A stretch of 64,000 nt of DNA, from NCBI RefSeq assembly GCF_900112765.1, contig NZ_FOMZ01000004.1:297446-361445 (forward strand), in the 5' to 3' direction. This document shows, piece after piece, positions 8,008 through 16,305 of the stretch; the first letter of the stretch is position 1; every line of letters begins with the position of its first letter. The position numbers and the translations under genes were made by a program. Origin of the DNA: Actinopolyspora alba (GTDB lineage Bacteria > Actinomycetota > Actinomycetes > Mycobacteriales > Pseudonocardiaceae). The notes under the pieces were generated by a model. That model was given only the letters and a program-made list of their open reading frames with translations. It searched no databases and was not told where the DNA came from.

Positions 8008-8640
8008 TCAGTTCGAGCCCACGAGTTCGCCACTGCCGGTGCAGATCAGATTCGAGGCCGTTCGGGCGCGTTCGTGGTACTCGGGGGGATCGATGTTCGC
8101 CGGAAGCACCTCCACCATGGGAGTGTGGTTGCCGAGCGCGCGCAGGATTCGCTGGATCTCACCGGCCAGTTCCACGGGGTCTCCGCCGGTGTTGACCAGT
8201 ATCACGCGCTGCTCCGGCTCCGAGCTCGACGCGGTGGTGTCGCGACGCCAGCTGTCGCGGACCTCGCCCACGTCGGGCCGCCCGCGCAGCGTCGCTCCCA
8301 GCACGAGCGCGGTGGAGTCGCCCTTGTCGTCGCCGGGAGCCGCCGCCGTGAACGTGTGACGCCGTCGTGGCGTGCCCTCCTCCGGAAGGATCGCGCCCAC
8401 CGCGGCCGGATCGGCCCCCATCGGCAGCAGGGCTTCGGAGAGCAGCCGGTGGTCGCCGTCGGTCAGACCGATACGCTCCCGGACCAGCTGTTTCGGCAGC
8501 GAAACGGCCATCACGTCCCCGGCATCGCCGGCCAGCCAGTCCCGGTAGCGCCACAGTGACTCGTCCGGGATACGGCCCGCGAGTCGGAGCAACAGCTCGT
8601 GACACAACAGGCTGGTGTCTCGGTCGGCCACGTCAGTCAT
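8008..8640 (-). CDS. Hypothetical protein, N-terminal paralogue of its downstream neighbour
   Basis: 210 residues starting at ATG 8640; GGAGGGG abuts this ATG, so the in-frame GTG nine bases later is an alternative, but alignment with the neighbouring protein (MTDVA against MVDVA) favours the ATG. The first ~30 residues resemble the 6498-7910 product. The rest has an alpha/beta look (EQRVILVNTGGDPVELAG; LGNHTPMVEVLPANIDPPEY) with no recognised motif. It lies 97 bp upstream of its partner on the same strand. A promoter and a strong palindrome precede it (8786-8819). Function unknown. Confidence 0.7.
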   Translation of the reverse strand: MTDVADRDTSLLCHELLLRLAGRIPDESLWRYRDWLAGDAGDVMAVSLPKQLVRERIGLTDGDHRLLSEALLPMGADPAAVGAILPEEGTPRRRHTFTAAAPGDDKGDSTALVLGATLRGRPDVGEVRDSWRRDTTASSSEPEQRVILVNTGGDPVELAGEIQRILRALGNHTPMVEVLPANIDPPEYHERARTASNLICTGSGELVGSN

Positions 8641-8785
8641 CCCCTCCGGGGCGATGCCCCAGCACGCTGCGTCGGACAGTCATCGGCGTTTTCATCCGTA
8701 TGGGTGATTTTCCCGCGGAAATGTCTGCGATCAACCCGCAGCACGCATCCGGCCTTGTTGCTCACTGCTCGGTTACTCACGGCTC

Positions 8786-8819
8786 ACTATAAACAGCACT
8801 CACTCGAACGAGTGAGTGC
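8786..8819 (-). promoter_or_regulatory. Promoter with overlapping 24-bp palindrome
   Basis: A perfect palindrome with 11-bp arms (GCACTCACTCG / CGAGTGAGTGC, AA spacer, 8796-8819) lies directly upstream of a minus-strand TATAGT -10 (8786-8791). No good -35 is present; the palindrome occupies that region. Several extra GTGAG/ACTCAC half-sites lie around it. This looks like an operator of a TetR- or GntR-type regulator acting on the 8008-8640/6498-7910 pair; alternatively a terminator after ridA. Confidence 0.5.
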
Positions 8820-8924
8820 GTGTTGTGGTTCGTCGCCGAGGCGCGGTGCGATGACCGCACGACGTGTGAGCGGTCGAGCGAACGAGGCCGGGAACAGTCG
8901 TCCTCCCACGACGGGGGCACGGGC

Positions 8925-9401
8925 TCAGCGTCCGCCCGCGATCTCGGCGATCAGCTCCACTTCGACCGGAGCGCCCATAGGGAGCTCGGCCACCCCCACC
9001 GCCGAGCGCGCGTGCGCACCGGATTCGCCGAACACCTCCCCGAGCAGTTCCGAGGCGCCGTTGAGCACCGAGGGCTGGCCGGTGAATCCCTCCGCCGAAG
9101 CGACGAAACCGACCACTTTGACGACTCCGGCCAACGAGTCCAGCTCGACCACGCTGTTGACCGCTGCCAGGGCGTTCAGCGTGCAGATACGCGCCATCCG
9201 TCGTGCCGTGTCCGGATCGACGTCATCACCCACCTTCCCCGTGGCCGACAACGTTCCCGACACGAGGGGTAGCTGTCCCGCGGTGTGGACGTGGTTCCCG
9301 CTTCGCACCGCGGGGACGTAAGAGGCGAGGGGCTTCGCCACCTCGGGAAGCTCCACTCCGAGCTCGGTCAAACGGGCGGTCCAGTTGCCCATCGCGGACA
9401 C
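8925..9401 (-). CDS. RidA/YjgF-family protein (Rv3678c-like)
   Basis: 158 residues of the Rid family of reactive-intermediate (enamine/imine) deaminases. Recognisable parts are the beta-strand with HTAGQLPLVSG, the mid-region ARRMARICTLNALAAVNSVV, VVKVVGFVAS, and the family end PMGAPVEVELIAEIA. The canonical RidA Arg near the active site is not evident, so it may belong to the Rid subfamilies lacking deaminase activity. I chose GTG 9401, with GGAGAG 4-5 nt upstream; an ATG at 9392 also works. Its position between the MBL gene and DUF4177/ArsA genes follows the order Rv3677c-Rv3678c-Rv3679. Confidence 0.88.
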   Translation of the reverse strand: MSAMGNWTARLTELGVELPEVAKPLASYVPAVRSGNHVHTAGQLPLVSGTLSATGKVGDDVDPDTARRMARICTLNALAAVNSVVELDSLAGVVKVVGFVASAEGFTGQPSVLNGASELLGEVFGESGAHARSAVGVAELPMGAPVEVELIAEIAGGR

Positions 9402-9502
9402 CAATCTCTCCGGGACTCGCGAAACGGCCCCGCTGCCTTACGGAACCGGGCGTTCCCATCCTCGCGGATGGGAACGGCTCCGGGAAATCACTCGATCCGT
9501 CG

Positions 9503-9658
9503 TTACTCCTTCGGGCGCTTCATGTAGGCGACCATCTGCTCGCCGGTAGGTCCCGGCAGAACGGCGACCAGCTCCCAGCCGTCATCGCCCCACTGGTCGA
9601 GGATCTGCTTGGTCGCGTGGCTGAGCAGCGGCACTGTCGAGTACTCCCACTTGGTCAT
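9503..9658 (-). CDS. DUF4177 small protein
   Basis: 51 residues, ATG 9658 to TAA 9503. The DUF4177 pattern is clear: MTKWEYSTVPLL at the start, a helix with ILDQWGDDGWELVAVLPG, and an end VAYMKRPKE. These proteins are small beta-alpha-beta units of unknown role. It sits directly upstream of ridA on the same strand and is divergent from the two ArsA-like ATPases, the order seen in mycobacteria (Rv3678A). Confidence 0.85.
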   Translation of the reverse strand: MTKWEYSTVPLLSHATKQILDQWGDDGWELVAVLPGPTGEQMVAYMKRPKE

Positions 9659-9845
9659 GCCGCAACCCTAAGTGCCGGCTCCGGGAGATCGTTCCTCGGA
9701 TCGGCAACCGACCCGGTCGAGCCGTTGCTCGGCCGGAGCGGGGCCGGTCGGGCCGGGGCGCGCTCGACGGTGCGTCCTCCCGCGTGGGTTTCCCACGTCC
9801 CCGACGAGCGGACAGGACGAGCGGACAGCGAGCCCCGGATGAGCT

Positions 9846-9851
9846 TAGGCT
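9846..9851 (+). promoter_or_regulatory. -10 element for a leaderless ArsA-like mRNA
   Basis: TAGGCT ends 6 nt before the GTG at 9858 and no Shine-Dalgarno sequence lies between, so transcription probably starts at the start codon. Confidence 0.5.
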
Positions 9852-9857
9852 GATCCT

Positions 9858-10862
9858 GTGAGCTCTGAATGGGACCGCGAACTCGACCAGGCGAGGTTGC
9901 ACTTCGTCAGCGGTAAGGGCGGTGCTGGTAAGACCACAGCCGCCGCCTCGCTCGCCCTCGCGCTGGCGACCGGTGGGCGCCGGGTGCTGCTCGCCGAGGT
10001 CGAGGGCAGACAGGGGCTGGCCCAGCTGTTCGACACACCGCCGCTGGAGCACTCCGAACGCAGGCTGGCCGCCGCTCCGGGCGGAGGCGAGGTCCGTGCC
10101 CTGGCCATCGAGGCGGAAGCCGCCCTGCTGGAGTACCTGGCCATGTACTACAGCCTCGGCGTCGCGGGGCGCACGCTGCGCAGGATGGGGGCGATCGAGT
10201 TCGCCACCACGCTCGCCCCCGGCCTGCGTGACGTGCTGTTCACCGGAAAGCTCAAGGAGTGCGTGCGCCGAACCGACACCAACGGGCGGCACACCTACGA
10301 CGCGGTGGTCGTGGACGCACCACCCACCGGCCGGATCGTCCGGTTCCTCGACGTCACGCGTGCCATGGCCGACCTGGCCAGGATGGGACCCATCCACGGG
10401 CAGAGCGAGGAGGTGGCGGGCCTGCTGCACTCCTCCGACACCGTGGTGCACCTGGTCACCCTGCCGGAACAGCTGCCGGTGCGGGAAACCATGGAAACGG
10501 TGGAGGAACTCGACGCGGCCGAACTGCGCCCGGGGGCCGTGCTGTTGAACCGCGTGCGCCCCTCCCGGCTGGCCACCCGCTCGGTGCTGGCCGCCGCCGG
10601 AGGGAGGGTCGACGCGACCAGGATCCGCGGCGGGCTGCGCTCGGCCGGGCTGGACTGGGACGCCGAGGTGCTCGACGGTCTGGTGGCCGAGACCATCGAA
10701 CACGCCGGCCGAGCCAGTGCCGAACTCTCGGCCCGGGAACAACTGGACAACACCGCGCTGCCGTTCGTCGAACTACCCGACTACGTCGACGGGATCGACG
10801 TCGCGGCGCTCTACGAACTGGCGGAGGGGCTGGTCGCGCGCGGTGTCGGAGGAAGCCGATGA
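9858..10862 (+). CDS. Get3/ArsA-like ATPase, first of pair (Rv3679-like)
   Basis: 334 residues. A deviant Walker A of the SIMIBI class (KGGAGKTT, residues 20-27) includes the signature Lys near its start, followed by [12 protein letters not shown] and the switch motif DAPPTGR at 153-159. These are the hallmarks of the ArsA/Get3 ATPase family. No arsenic genes are nearby. The paired arrangement is that of mycobacterial Rv3679-Rv3680, reported as bacterial Get3-like proteins BagA/BagB, not arsenite pumps. GTG start, apparently leaderless. Its stop overlaps the ATG of the second ATPase, so the two are coupled and probably form a heterodimer in the cytoplasm. Confidence 0.9.
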   Translation: MSSEWDRELDQARLHFVSGKGGAGKTTAAASLALALATGGRRVLLAEVEGRQGLAQLFDTPPLEHSERRLAAAPGGGEVRALAIEAEAALLEYLAMYYSLGVAGRTLRRMGAIEFATTLAPGLRDVLFTGKLKECVRRTDTNGRHTYDAVVVDAPPTGRIVRFLDVTRAMADLARMGPIHGQSEEVAGLLHSSDTVVHLVTLPEQLPVRETMETVEELDAAELRPGAVLLNRVRPSRLATRSVLAAAGGRVDATRIRGGLRSAGLDWDAEVLDGLVAETIEHAGRASAELSAREQLDNTALPFVELPDYVDGIDVAALYELAEGLVARGVGGSR

Positions 10863-11995
10863 ACACACCCCCCGGCCCGGAGCGGCTCGACATCGACCGG
10901 TTGCTCGACGACCCGGACAACCGCGTCCTCGTCTGCTGTGGTTCCGGCGGAGTCGGCAAGACGACCACCGCGGCGGCCCTGGGGATCCGGGCGGCCGCGC
11001 GCGGCCGCAAGACGGTGGTGCTGACCATCGACCCGGCGCGCAGACTGGCGCAGGCGCTCGGGCTGGCCGAACTGGACAACACTCCCCGGAAGGTCGACCT
11101 GGAGCAGGGCGAGTCAGGCGAGCTCCACGCCATGATGCTCGACATGCGCAGGACGTTCGACGACATGGTCCTGGCGCACGCCGGTCGTGACCGCGCGCGC
11201 CAGATCCTGGACAACCCCTTCTACCAGACCGTGTCGAGCTCGTTCTCCGGGACGCAGGAGTACATGGCGATGGAGAAGCTCGGCCAGCTGGTCGCCGAGG
11301 ACACCTGGGACCTGATCGTGGTGGACACCCCGCCGAGCCGCTCCGCGCTGGACTTCCTCGACGCTCCGCAGCGGCTGTCCACCATCCTGGACGGCAGGCT
11401 CATCCGGATGCTGGCCAGCCCGGCCAAGGCGGGCGGCAAGGGGATACGCAGAATCGTCGGAGCCGGGTTCGGGATGTTCGCCAAGGCGGTTTCCACGATC
11501 GTCGGACGCCAGCTGCTCGCCGACGCGGCCGCCTTCGTGCAGGCGTTCGATTCCACGTTCGGCGGCTTCCGCGAGCGGGCGGACCGGACCTACCGGCTGT
11601 TGCGCTCCAGCGGTACCCGGTTCCTGGTGGTGGCCGCCCCGGAAGCGGACGCGCTGCGGGAGGCCTCCTACTTCGTGGAGCGGCTGTCCACGGAGCACAT
11701 GCCGCTGGCGGGCATGGTCGCCAACCGCACCCATCCGGTACTGGCCGAGCTGGCGGCCGCGCGTGCGCTGTCGGCCGCCGAGGAACTCGAAACAGCGGGT
11801 TCCGCCCCGCTGGCGGCCTCGGTTCTCCGGCTGCACGCCGACCGGGTCGCGGTCGCGGAGCGGGAGAAACGTCTGCTGGCCCGGTTCACCAGGGCGCATC
11901 CGGAAGTCGAGCTCGGCAGCGTTCCCGCACTGGCGGACGAGGTGCACGACCAGTACGGGCTGCGCGAGATCGGCCGCCGACTCGCCCGGGAGTGA
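10859..11995 (+). CDS. Get3/ArsA-like ATPase, second of pair (Rv3680-like)
   Basis: 378 residues, ATG 10859, overlapping the previous stop by 4 nt (ATGA). The Walker A is GSGGVGKTT at 28-36, with Ser in place of the first Lys of the deviant motif, so this subunit differs from its partner in a residue that reaches across the dimer. The motifs [14 protein letters not shown] and [15 protein letters not shown] (switch) follow, and a long helical region covers residues 190-260. Together with the first subunit it should form an asymmetric ArsA/Get3-like dimer. WhiB4 lies beyond the downstream repeats, convergent, matching Rv3679-Rv3682 order. Confidence 0.9.
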   Translation: MNTPPGPERLDIDRLLDDPDNRVLVCCGSGGVGKTTTAAALGIRAAARGRKTVVLTIDPARRLAQALGLAELDNTPRKVDLEQGESGELHAMMLDMRRTFDDMVLAHAGRDRARQILDNPFYQTVSSSFSGTQEYMAMEKLGQLVAEDTWDLIVVDTPPSRSALDFLDAPQRLSTILDGRLIRMLASPAKAGGKGIRRIVGAGFGMFAKAVSTIVGRQLLADAAAFVQAFDSTFGGFRERADRTYRLLRSSGTRFLVVAAPEADALREASYFVERLSTEHMPLAGMVANRTHPVLAELAAARALSAAEELETAGSAPLAASVLRLHADRVAVAEREKRLLARFTRAHPEVELGSVPALADEVHDQYGLREIGRRLARE

Positions 11996-12005
11996 GGTCG
12001 TCCCG

Positions 12006-12051
12006 CCCCGCGGCGGCGTCGATTTCGCGAGAAATCGACGCCGCCGCGGGG
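12006..12051. repeat. Palindromic repeat B1: perfect 21-bp stem with GCGA loop
   Basis: Perfect 21-bp arms (12006-12026 and 12031-12051) around a GCGA tetraloop, beginning 10 bp after the ATPase stop. The core ATTTCGCGAGAAAT is shared with six other sites in the window. As RNA it would be a very stable hairpin closed by a GNRA loop, so this copy may also terminate the ATPase transcript. Confidence 0.8.
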
Positions 12052-12090
12052 CGAGGGACCCCGGAGTACGTGGAGCGGTCCGGCCCGGGT

Positions 12091-12120
12091 GGGCGTCGAT
12101 TTCTCGCGAAATTTTCGCCC
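12091..12120. repeat. Palindromic repeat B2, inverted copy
   Basis: Imperfect palindrome with the core in the opposite orientation (ATTTCTCGCGAAAT) and outer GGGCG/CGCCC arms; three central-arm mismatches. It lies 40 bp from B1 and 29 bp from hairpin repeat A1. Confidence 0.7.
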
Positions 12121-12148
12121 CGACCGCAGGCCGAGCTCCGACCACTCT

Positions 12149-12267
12149 CGCAGCAGTACCGACCGCGGGTTCTCGCGTGCGGCTCTCGCGAGGAAGGCCG
12201 ACGTTGTGTAGGTCGCTACCCGATGTCGGACCTCCCCGGAGCGAGAGCCGTGCCGGAGGTTCCGCCA
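12149..12267. repeat. Dispersed hairpin repeat A1
   Basis: About 115 bp, near-identical to 15962-16079 and 47174-47288 (those in the opposite orientation). Outer arms CGGCTCTCGC (12180-12189) and GCGAGAGCCG (12241-12250) enclose a second dyad (CCGAC...GTCGG) and a GGTCGCTACC loop region. It lies between the convergent ATPase and whiB4 genes and contains no plausible coding sequence. No transposase is nearby. Bases 11996-12310 hold only this repeat and B1/B2. Confidence 0.8.
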
Positions 12268-12310
12268 CGCAACAAGCTACGCAACCCGTGTGGCCGACAG
12301 CTTTCCGCTC

Positions 12311-12613
12311 TCACCCCAGTTGGTAGGCGTCGACGTCCTGGGTGTAATCCTCCCGCGCGGCTTCGAGCAGCTCACGCCAGTTGCGCACATCAGGGCGTCT
12401 GCGCAGCAGCGCCCGTCGTTCCCGTTCGGTCATTCCACCCCAGACACCGAACTCGATTCGTTTGTCCAGCGCCTCCGCGAGGCACTCGGTACGGACGGGA
12501 CATCCGAAGCAGATGGTGCGTGCCTTGCGCTGCTCCGCACCCCGTACGAAAAGCTGGTCCGGGTTCTTGTCGCGGCATGCCGCGTTCACCCGCCAGTCCC
12601 CCTGTTCCAACAT
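12311..12613 (-). CDS. whiB4: WhiB4-type iron-sulfur regulator
   Basis: 100 residues with the complete Wbl signature: Cys at 13, 35, 38 and 44 (C-x21-C-x2-C-x5-C) to hold a 4Fe-4S cluster, the GVWGG turn at 56-60, and a basic helix (ERERRALLRRRP) for DNA contact. The ATG at 12613 gives the usual compact Wbl N-terminus. It is divergent from ponA2 across 242 bp and converges on the Get3-like pair, which is the position of whiB4 (Rv3681c) next to ponA2 (Rv3682) in mycobacteria. In those organisms WhiB4 is a redox sensor that affects cell-wall and beta-lactam responses; the same role here is inferred. Confidence 0.9.
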   Translation of the reverse strand: MLEQGDWRVNAACRDKNPDQLFVRGAEQRKARTICFGCPVRTECLAEALDKRIEFGVWGGMTERERRALLRRRPDVRNWRELLEAAREDYTQDVDAYQLG

Positions 12614-12855
12614 CAAAGCCCCCAGCTCCTCACTGGATCGTCGGCGACCATGCAACCTCCGGGCCCCCGGCACCGGCCGTCGTGACGTGCCCGCGGCACG
12701 CTACGAAACCTGTCGCTAGACGTGGACGCACACTAGAAGATCTCGGTTCCGTAGCCAACCGACTTTCGTGGGAATTTTCTTTCACGCTCATCACATCGGG
12801 GGTTATTGACCGTGACAGCGAGTCGCGTAGCGCGGCTCGGCTTACCGTTTACCTC

Positions 12856-15309
12856 GTGCGGCTACGTAACGGCGTGCTCAAGCTGTTCGGTCTGTGTGTG
12901 CTGGCCGGTGTCCTGGTCGCCGGCATGATGTTCCCAGCGGCGGGAGCGCTCGGGGTGATATCGAATCGTGCCGGCGACGCGGTGAACCGGATCTCCACCA
13001 AACTGCTCACCGAACAACCACCCCTGGTCTCGACGGTGACGGATCGGAAGGGCAATCCGATCGCCTATCTGTACGAGCAGTACCGGACACCGGCCACGTC
13101 CGACGAGATCGCCGACACGATGAAAGCGGCGATGGTGGCCATCGAGGACCAGCGGTACTACGAACACGAAGGTGTGGACTGGCCGGGCACGGTACGTGCT
13201 TTCGTCAGCAACCAGGTGGCGGGCAGGATCACCCAGGGCGCCTCCACGATCACCCAGCAGTACGTCAAGAACTACCTGGTGCACGTCACAGCGGCGGGAG
13301 ATCCGGTCAAACAGGCCGAGGCGACCGAGCAGACCGTGGCGCGCAAGCTGCGCGAGATCCGGGTCGCCCTCCAGCTGGAGAAGCGGTTGAGCAAGGAGGA
13401 GATACTCACCCGCTATCTCAACGTCGTTCCCTACGGCAACCGCGTCTACGGTATCGCCGCTGCCTCACACGCCTACTTCGGAACTACCCCGGGCGAACTG
13501 ACGATCGCGCAGGCCGCGCTGTTGGCCGGGGTGGTCAACCGCCCGGGCTCGCTGAACCCGGTGACCCAGCCCAAGGAGGCGATGTTCCGGCGCGGGCTGG
13601 TCATCGACGCGATGGCCCGGCAGGGCAGGATCACCCAGCAGGCCGCCCGGGAGGCGAAGGAGACCCCGCTGGGGATCGAACAGCCGCTCGCCAAGCTGCC
13701 CAACGGATGCGTCGGTGCCGGCGCGCAGAACGGTTTCTTCTGCAAGTACGTGGAGAACTACCTGCAACGCGCGGGTTTCTCCATGGAGCAGCTGCGCCGT
13801 GGCGGCTACACGATCCGGACCACGTTGGACCAGGGGATCACGGCCGCGGCCAAGGAGTCGGCCGAGCAGGGCGTGCCCAAGGACAGCGACCAGATCGCCA
13901 ACGTCATGTCCGTCGTGGAGCCCGGCGAGAACAAACACCGGGTCCGCGCGTTGGTGGCCAACCGCGACTTCGGCTTCGACAAGGAGCAGGGCGAGAGCGC
14001 ATACGCGCTGCCCAGCTCCATGGCACCACCCGGCGCGGGTTCGGTGTACAAGACATTCACCGCGGCGGCCGCACTGGAGGCGGGGATGGGGATCAAGGAC
14101 GTGGTCCCGGCACCCGGCTCCTACACCTCGGTCGAGTTCAGCAACGGGACCAACCCCTACGTAGTGGGCAACGCCGAGGGAGTCGGAGCAGGTTCCCGGA
14201 CGATCCAGGAGGCGCTGGCGACCTCGCCGAACACGGCGTTCGTGATCCTGGAGGAGCGTGCCGGGTTGGACAACACCGTGGAGATGGCCTCCCGGCTGGG
14301 GATGCGTCGGACGCTCAACCACCACGACCTGGCGGGCGTGCCGATGGTCGCCGACCGAGCTCGCGAACGTACCCAGGCCGAGGAGATCAAACAGCGCAAG
14401 ATCGGCGCGTTCACCCTGGGATTCAGCCCCACCAGTCCACTGGAACTGGCCAACGTCTCCGCGACGATCACCAGCGGTGGTGTCTGGTGCCCACCGACCC
14501 CGATCAAGAGCATCCGCGACCGCAACGGCAACGAGGTCTCGATCACCGAGAAACCCTGTGAACAGGCCGTCGACCGGGAGCTGGCGGACGCGATGGCCGT
14601 CGGAATGTCCGACGACACCACTTCCGGTACCGCCACGCGTGCGGCCAGCGCCACGGGGTGGAACCGGCCCACCGCCGCCAAGACCGGTACCACCGAGACC
14701 TTCGGCTCCGCGGCCTTCATCGGTGCCACCCCGCAGCTGGCGGGCGCCGTACTCACCTACATCGACCGGCCCGAATCCCCCGGTATGGGGATCTGCCTGG
14801 GGAGTCCTCCCACGGTCTGCGGCAGCGGCAACATCTACGGTGGAACCGTTCCCGCCAAGACCTGGATGCGTGCCATGAAGACCGCGCACGAGGGGCTGCC
14901 CGTGGCGGAGCTGCCGTCGACCACCGACCGCTACCGGCACGGCGGTTCCGGGAAGCAGGTTCCCGAAGTCGTGGACATGTCCGCCGACAAAGCCGCGAAG
15001 AAACTGCGCGAAGCGGGTTACGAGGTGGAACGGCGCACCGTCAGCAGTAGCGAATCCGAGGGAACGGTGATCAGCCAGTCGCCGCGCGGTATAGCCCAGA
15101 GCGGCACCTCGGTGCTGCTCTCGGTCAGCAGCGGCTACATTCCGCCGCCCCGCACCGTCGCCGCGCAGCCGCCTTCCCAGGGGGAGAACCCCGGGGAAGG
15201 CGGGGGTGCCGGCGGCGGTGAGCGCGGCGGCAACGGTTCCGGCGGTGGTTCCGGAAACGGCGGGGGCGGCCAGCCGTCGCCACAGCCGCAGGAGGACTCC
15301 GGCGGGTGA
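12856..15309 (+). CDS. ponA2: Class A penicillin-binding protein PonA2 with PASTA domain
   Basis: 817 residues. A TM anchor (about 8-32) is followed by a GT51 transglycosylase domain with catalytic Glu97 in EDQRYYEHEGVD and a transpeptidase domain with SVYK (Ser396, Lys399), SPN (457-459) and KTG (609-611). One PASTA domain covers about 702-763, then a Gly/Ser/Pro-rich tail. It polymerises and crosslinks peptidoglycan outside the membrane. The start is GTG 12856, which places the TM segment immediately after; the frame is open much further upstream but through intergenic repeats. No strong ribosome site is seen. Divergent from whiB4, as in mycobacteria. Confidence 0.93.
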   Translation: MRLRNGVLKLFGLCVLAGVLVAGMMFPAAGALGVISNRAGDAVNRISTKLLTEQPPLVSTVTDRKGNPIAYLYEQYRTPATSDEIADTMKAAMVAIEDQRYYEHEGVDWPGTVRAFVSNQVAGRITQGASTITQQYVKNYLVHVTAAGDPVKQAEATEQTVARKLREIRVALQLEKRLSKEEILTRYLNVVPYGNRVYGIAAASHAYFGTTPGELTIAQAALLAGVVNRPGSLNPVTQPKEAMFRRGLVIDAMARQGRITQQAAREAKETPLGIEQPLAKLPNGCVGAGAQNGFFCKYVENYLQRAGFSMEQLRRGGYTIRTTLDQGITAAAKESAEQGVPKDSDQIANVMSVVEPGENKHRVRALVANRDFGFDKEQGESAYALPSSMAPPGAGSVYKTFTAAAALEAGMGIKDVVPAPGSYTSVEFSNGTNPYVVGNAEGVGAGSRTIQEALATSPNTAFVILEERAGLDNTVEMASRLGMRRTLNHHDLAGVPMVADRARERTQAEEIKQRKIGAFTLGFSPTSPLELANVSATITSGGVWCPPTPIKSIRDRNGNEVSITEKPCEQAVDRELADAMAVGMSDDTTSGTATRAASATGWNRPTAAKTGTTETFGSAAFIGATPQLAGAVLTYIDRPESPGMGICLGSPPTVCGSGNIYGGTVPAKTWMRAMKTAHEGLPVAELPSTTDRYRHGGSGKQVPEVVDMSADKAAKKLREAGYEVERRTVSSSESEGTVISQSPRGIAQSGTSVLLSVSSGYIPPPRTVAAQPPSQGENPGEGGGAGGGERGGNGSGGGSGNGGGGQPSPQPQEDSGG

Positions 15310-15427
15310 CCGGAGACCTCCGTTAGGGGCCTCGTATGGGCGCTCGGATGGTTCCGCCACCCGAGCGCTTCGTGCAGGACGAGCGCTCCGTGCGGGGCGA
15401 ACGGGGAAAGCTTCGGTGGGGTGAGGG

Positions 15428-15898
15428 TCAGCCGTTGAGCTCGGCCTTCACCGCTGCCGCGACCCTGCCCCCTTCGGCCTGCCCCGCGGCCTTGGCGTTC
15501 GCGATCTTCATGACCTGACCCATCTGCTTCGGGCCCGGAGTCTCGCCGAGTTCGGCCGCGACCTCGCTCACCGCCTCCTTCGCCAATCGGGTGAGTTCCT
15601 CGTCGTCGAGCTGGGCGGGCAGGTACTCCCGCAGGATGTCGCCCTCGGTGCGCTCCGCCGCCGCCTGTTCGGCGCGTCCCGCCGACTCGAAAGCCGCGGC
15701 GGATTCGTCCCGCTTCTTGACCTCCTTGGAAAGAACCCCCTGAACCTCCTCGTCGGAGAGCTCGCGTGCCTGTTGCCCGGAAACCTCCTCGGCGCCGATC
15801 GCGGACAGCGCCATCCGGAGCACCCCGGTGCGGGTGGTTTCCCGTTCCTTCATCGCCGCGGTCATGTCGGCCCGCAGGCGTTCCTTCAACTCGGACAT
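15428..15898 (-). CDS. GatB/YqeY domain protein
   Basis: 156 residues, ATG 15898. Matches the YqeY family: N-terminal KERLRADMTAAMKERE, central LSDEEVQGVLSKEVKKRDESAAAF, and the C-terminal helical bundle with PGPKQMGQVMKIANAKAAGQAEGGRVAAAVKAEL as separate recognisable pieces. The family shares the tRNA-binding tail domain of GatB amidotransferase, but as a free-standing protein its role is not established. Convergent with ponA2 and divergent from the metallophosphoesterase. Confidence 0.9.
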   Translation of the reverse strand: MSELKERLRADMTAAMKERETTRTGVLRMALSAIGAEEVSGQQARELSDEEVQGVLSKEVKKRDESAAAFESAGRAEQAAAERTEGDILREYLPAQLDDEELTRLAKEAVSEVAAELGETPGPKQMGQVMKIANAKAAGQAEGGRVAAAVKAELNG

Positions 15899-15961
15899 GC
15901 CCCGATTATCCCGGAGAGATGGAGTGCGGGGCCGCTCGGTTTTCGTAGTTGGTGCTGTAGC

Positions 15962-16079
15962 GGAACCTCTCGCACGGCTCTCGCTCCGGGAGGCCCGACA
16001 TCGGGTAGGCGACCTACACAACGTCGGGCCTTCCTCGCGAGAGCCGCACTCGAGAACCCGCGGCGGTGCCGGCTGCGAG
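15962..16079. repeat. Dispersed hairpin repeat A2
   Basis: Opposite-orientation copy of the A1 element. Outer arms CGGCTCTCGC (15975-15984) and GCGAGAGCCG (16037-16046). It occupies the 407-bp divergent gap between the yqeY and metallophosphoesterase genes, which otherwise holds only two B palindromes and the promoter of the downstream gene. Confidence 0.8.
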
Positions 16080-16140
16080 GGTGGTCGGAGTGCGGCCCGC
16101 GGGCGCGGTGGGAGCTCGGCACTCGTCGGAGCCAGCGGCG

Positions 16141-16164
16141 CGTCAATTTCGCGAGAAATCGACG
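16141..16164. repeat. Palindromic repeat B3
   Basis: Arms CGTCAATTTC and GAAATCGACG around GCGA, one mismatch. Lies about 60 bp from hairpin repeat A2. Confidence 0.7.
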
Positions 16165-16193
16165 GAGCTCGGGGCACGCCGCCGCACCGGGGT

Positions 16194-16215
16194 GTCAATT
16201 TCGCGAGAGATCGAC
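16194..16215. repeat. Palindromic repeat B4
   Basis: Arms GTCAATTTC and GAGATCGAC around GCGA, two mismatches; 30 bp from B3 in the same orientation. Confidence 0.65.
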
Positions 16216-16292
16216 GCCCCCGCGAAACGGAGCACCGAGGGGGTGATCCGGGAACACGCGACCGCCACGCGGCTCGGATCTGGGCGTTCTCG

Positions 16293-16298
16293 TAGGCT
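16293..16298 (+). promoter_or_regulatory. -10 element for a leaderless metallophosphoesterase mRNA
   Basis: TAGGCT ends 7 nt before GTG 16306 with no ribosome site between. It is the same hexamer and nearly the same spacing as upstream of the first ArsA-like gene. Confidence 0.5.
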
Positions 16299-16305
16299 GG
16301 GCGCT

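Noticed and set aside
9858-11995. Arsenite pump ATPases (ArsA)
   Set aside because: No ars genes are nearby and the paired, overlapping arrangement beside whiB4/ponA2 matches the Get3-like pair of mycobacteria.
11992-12855. Upstream extension of the ponA2 frame through repeats A1 and B1
   Set aside because: It crosses whiB4 and intergenic repeats; the TM segment directly after GTG 12856 gives the natural start.
12856-14561. Alternative plus-strand frame over ponA2
   Set aside because: The product is a frame-shifted shadow of ponA2 with no motif of its own.
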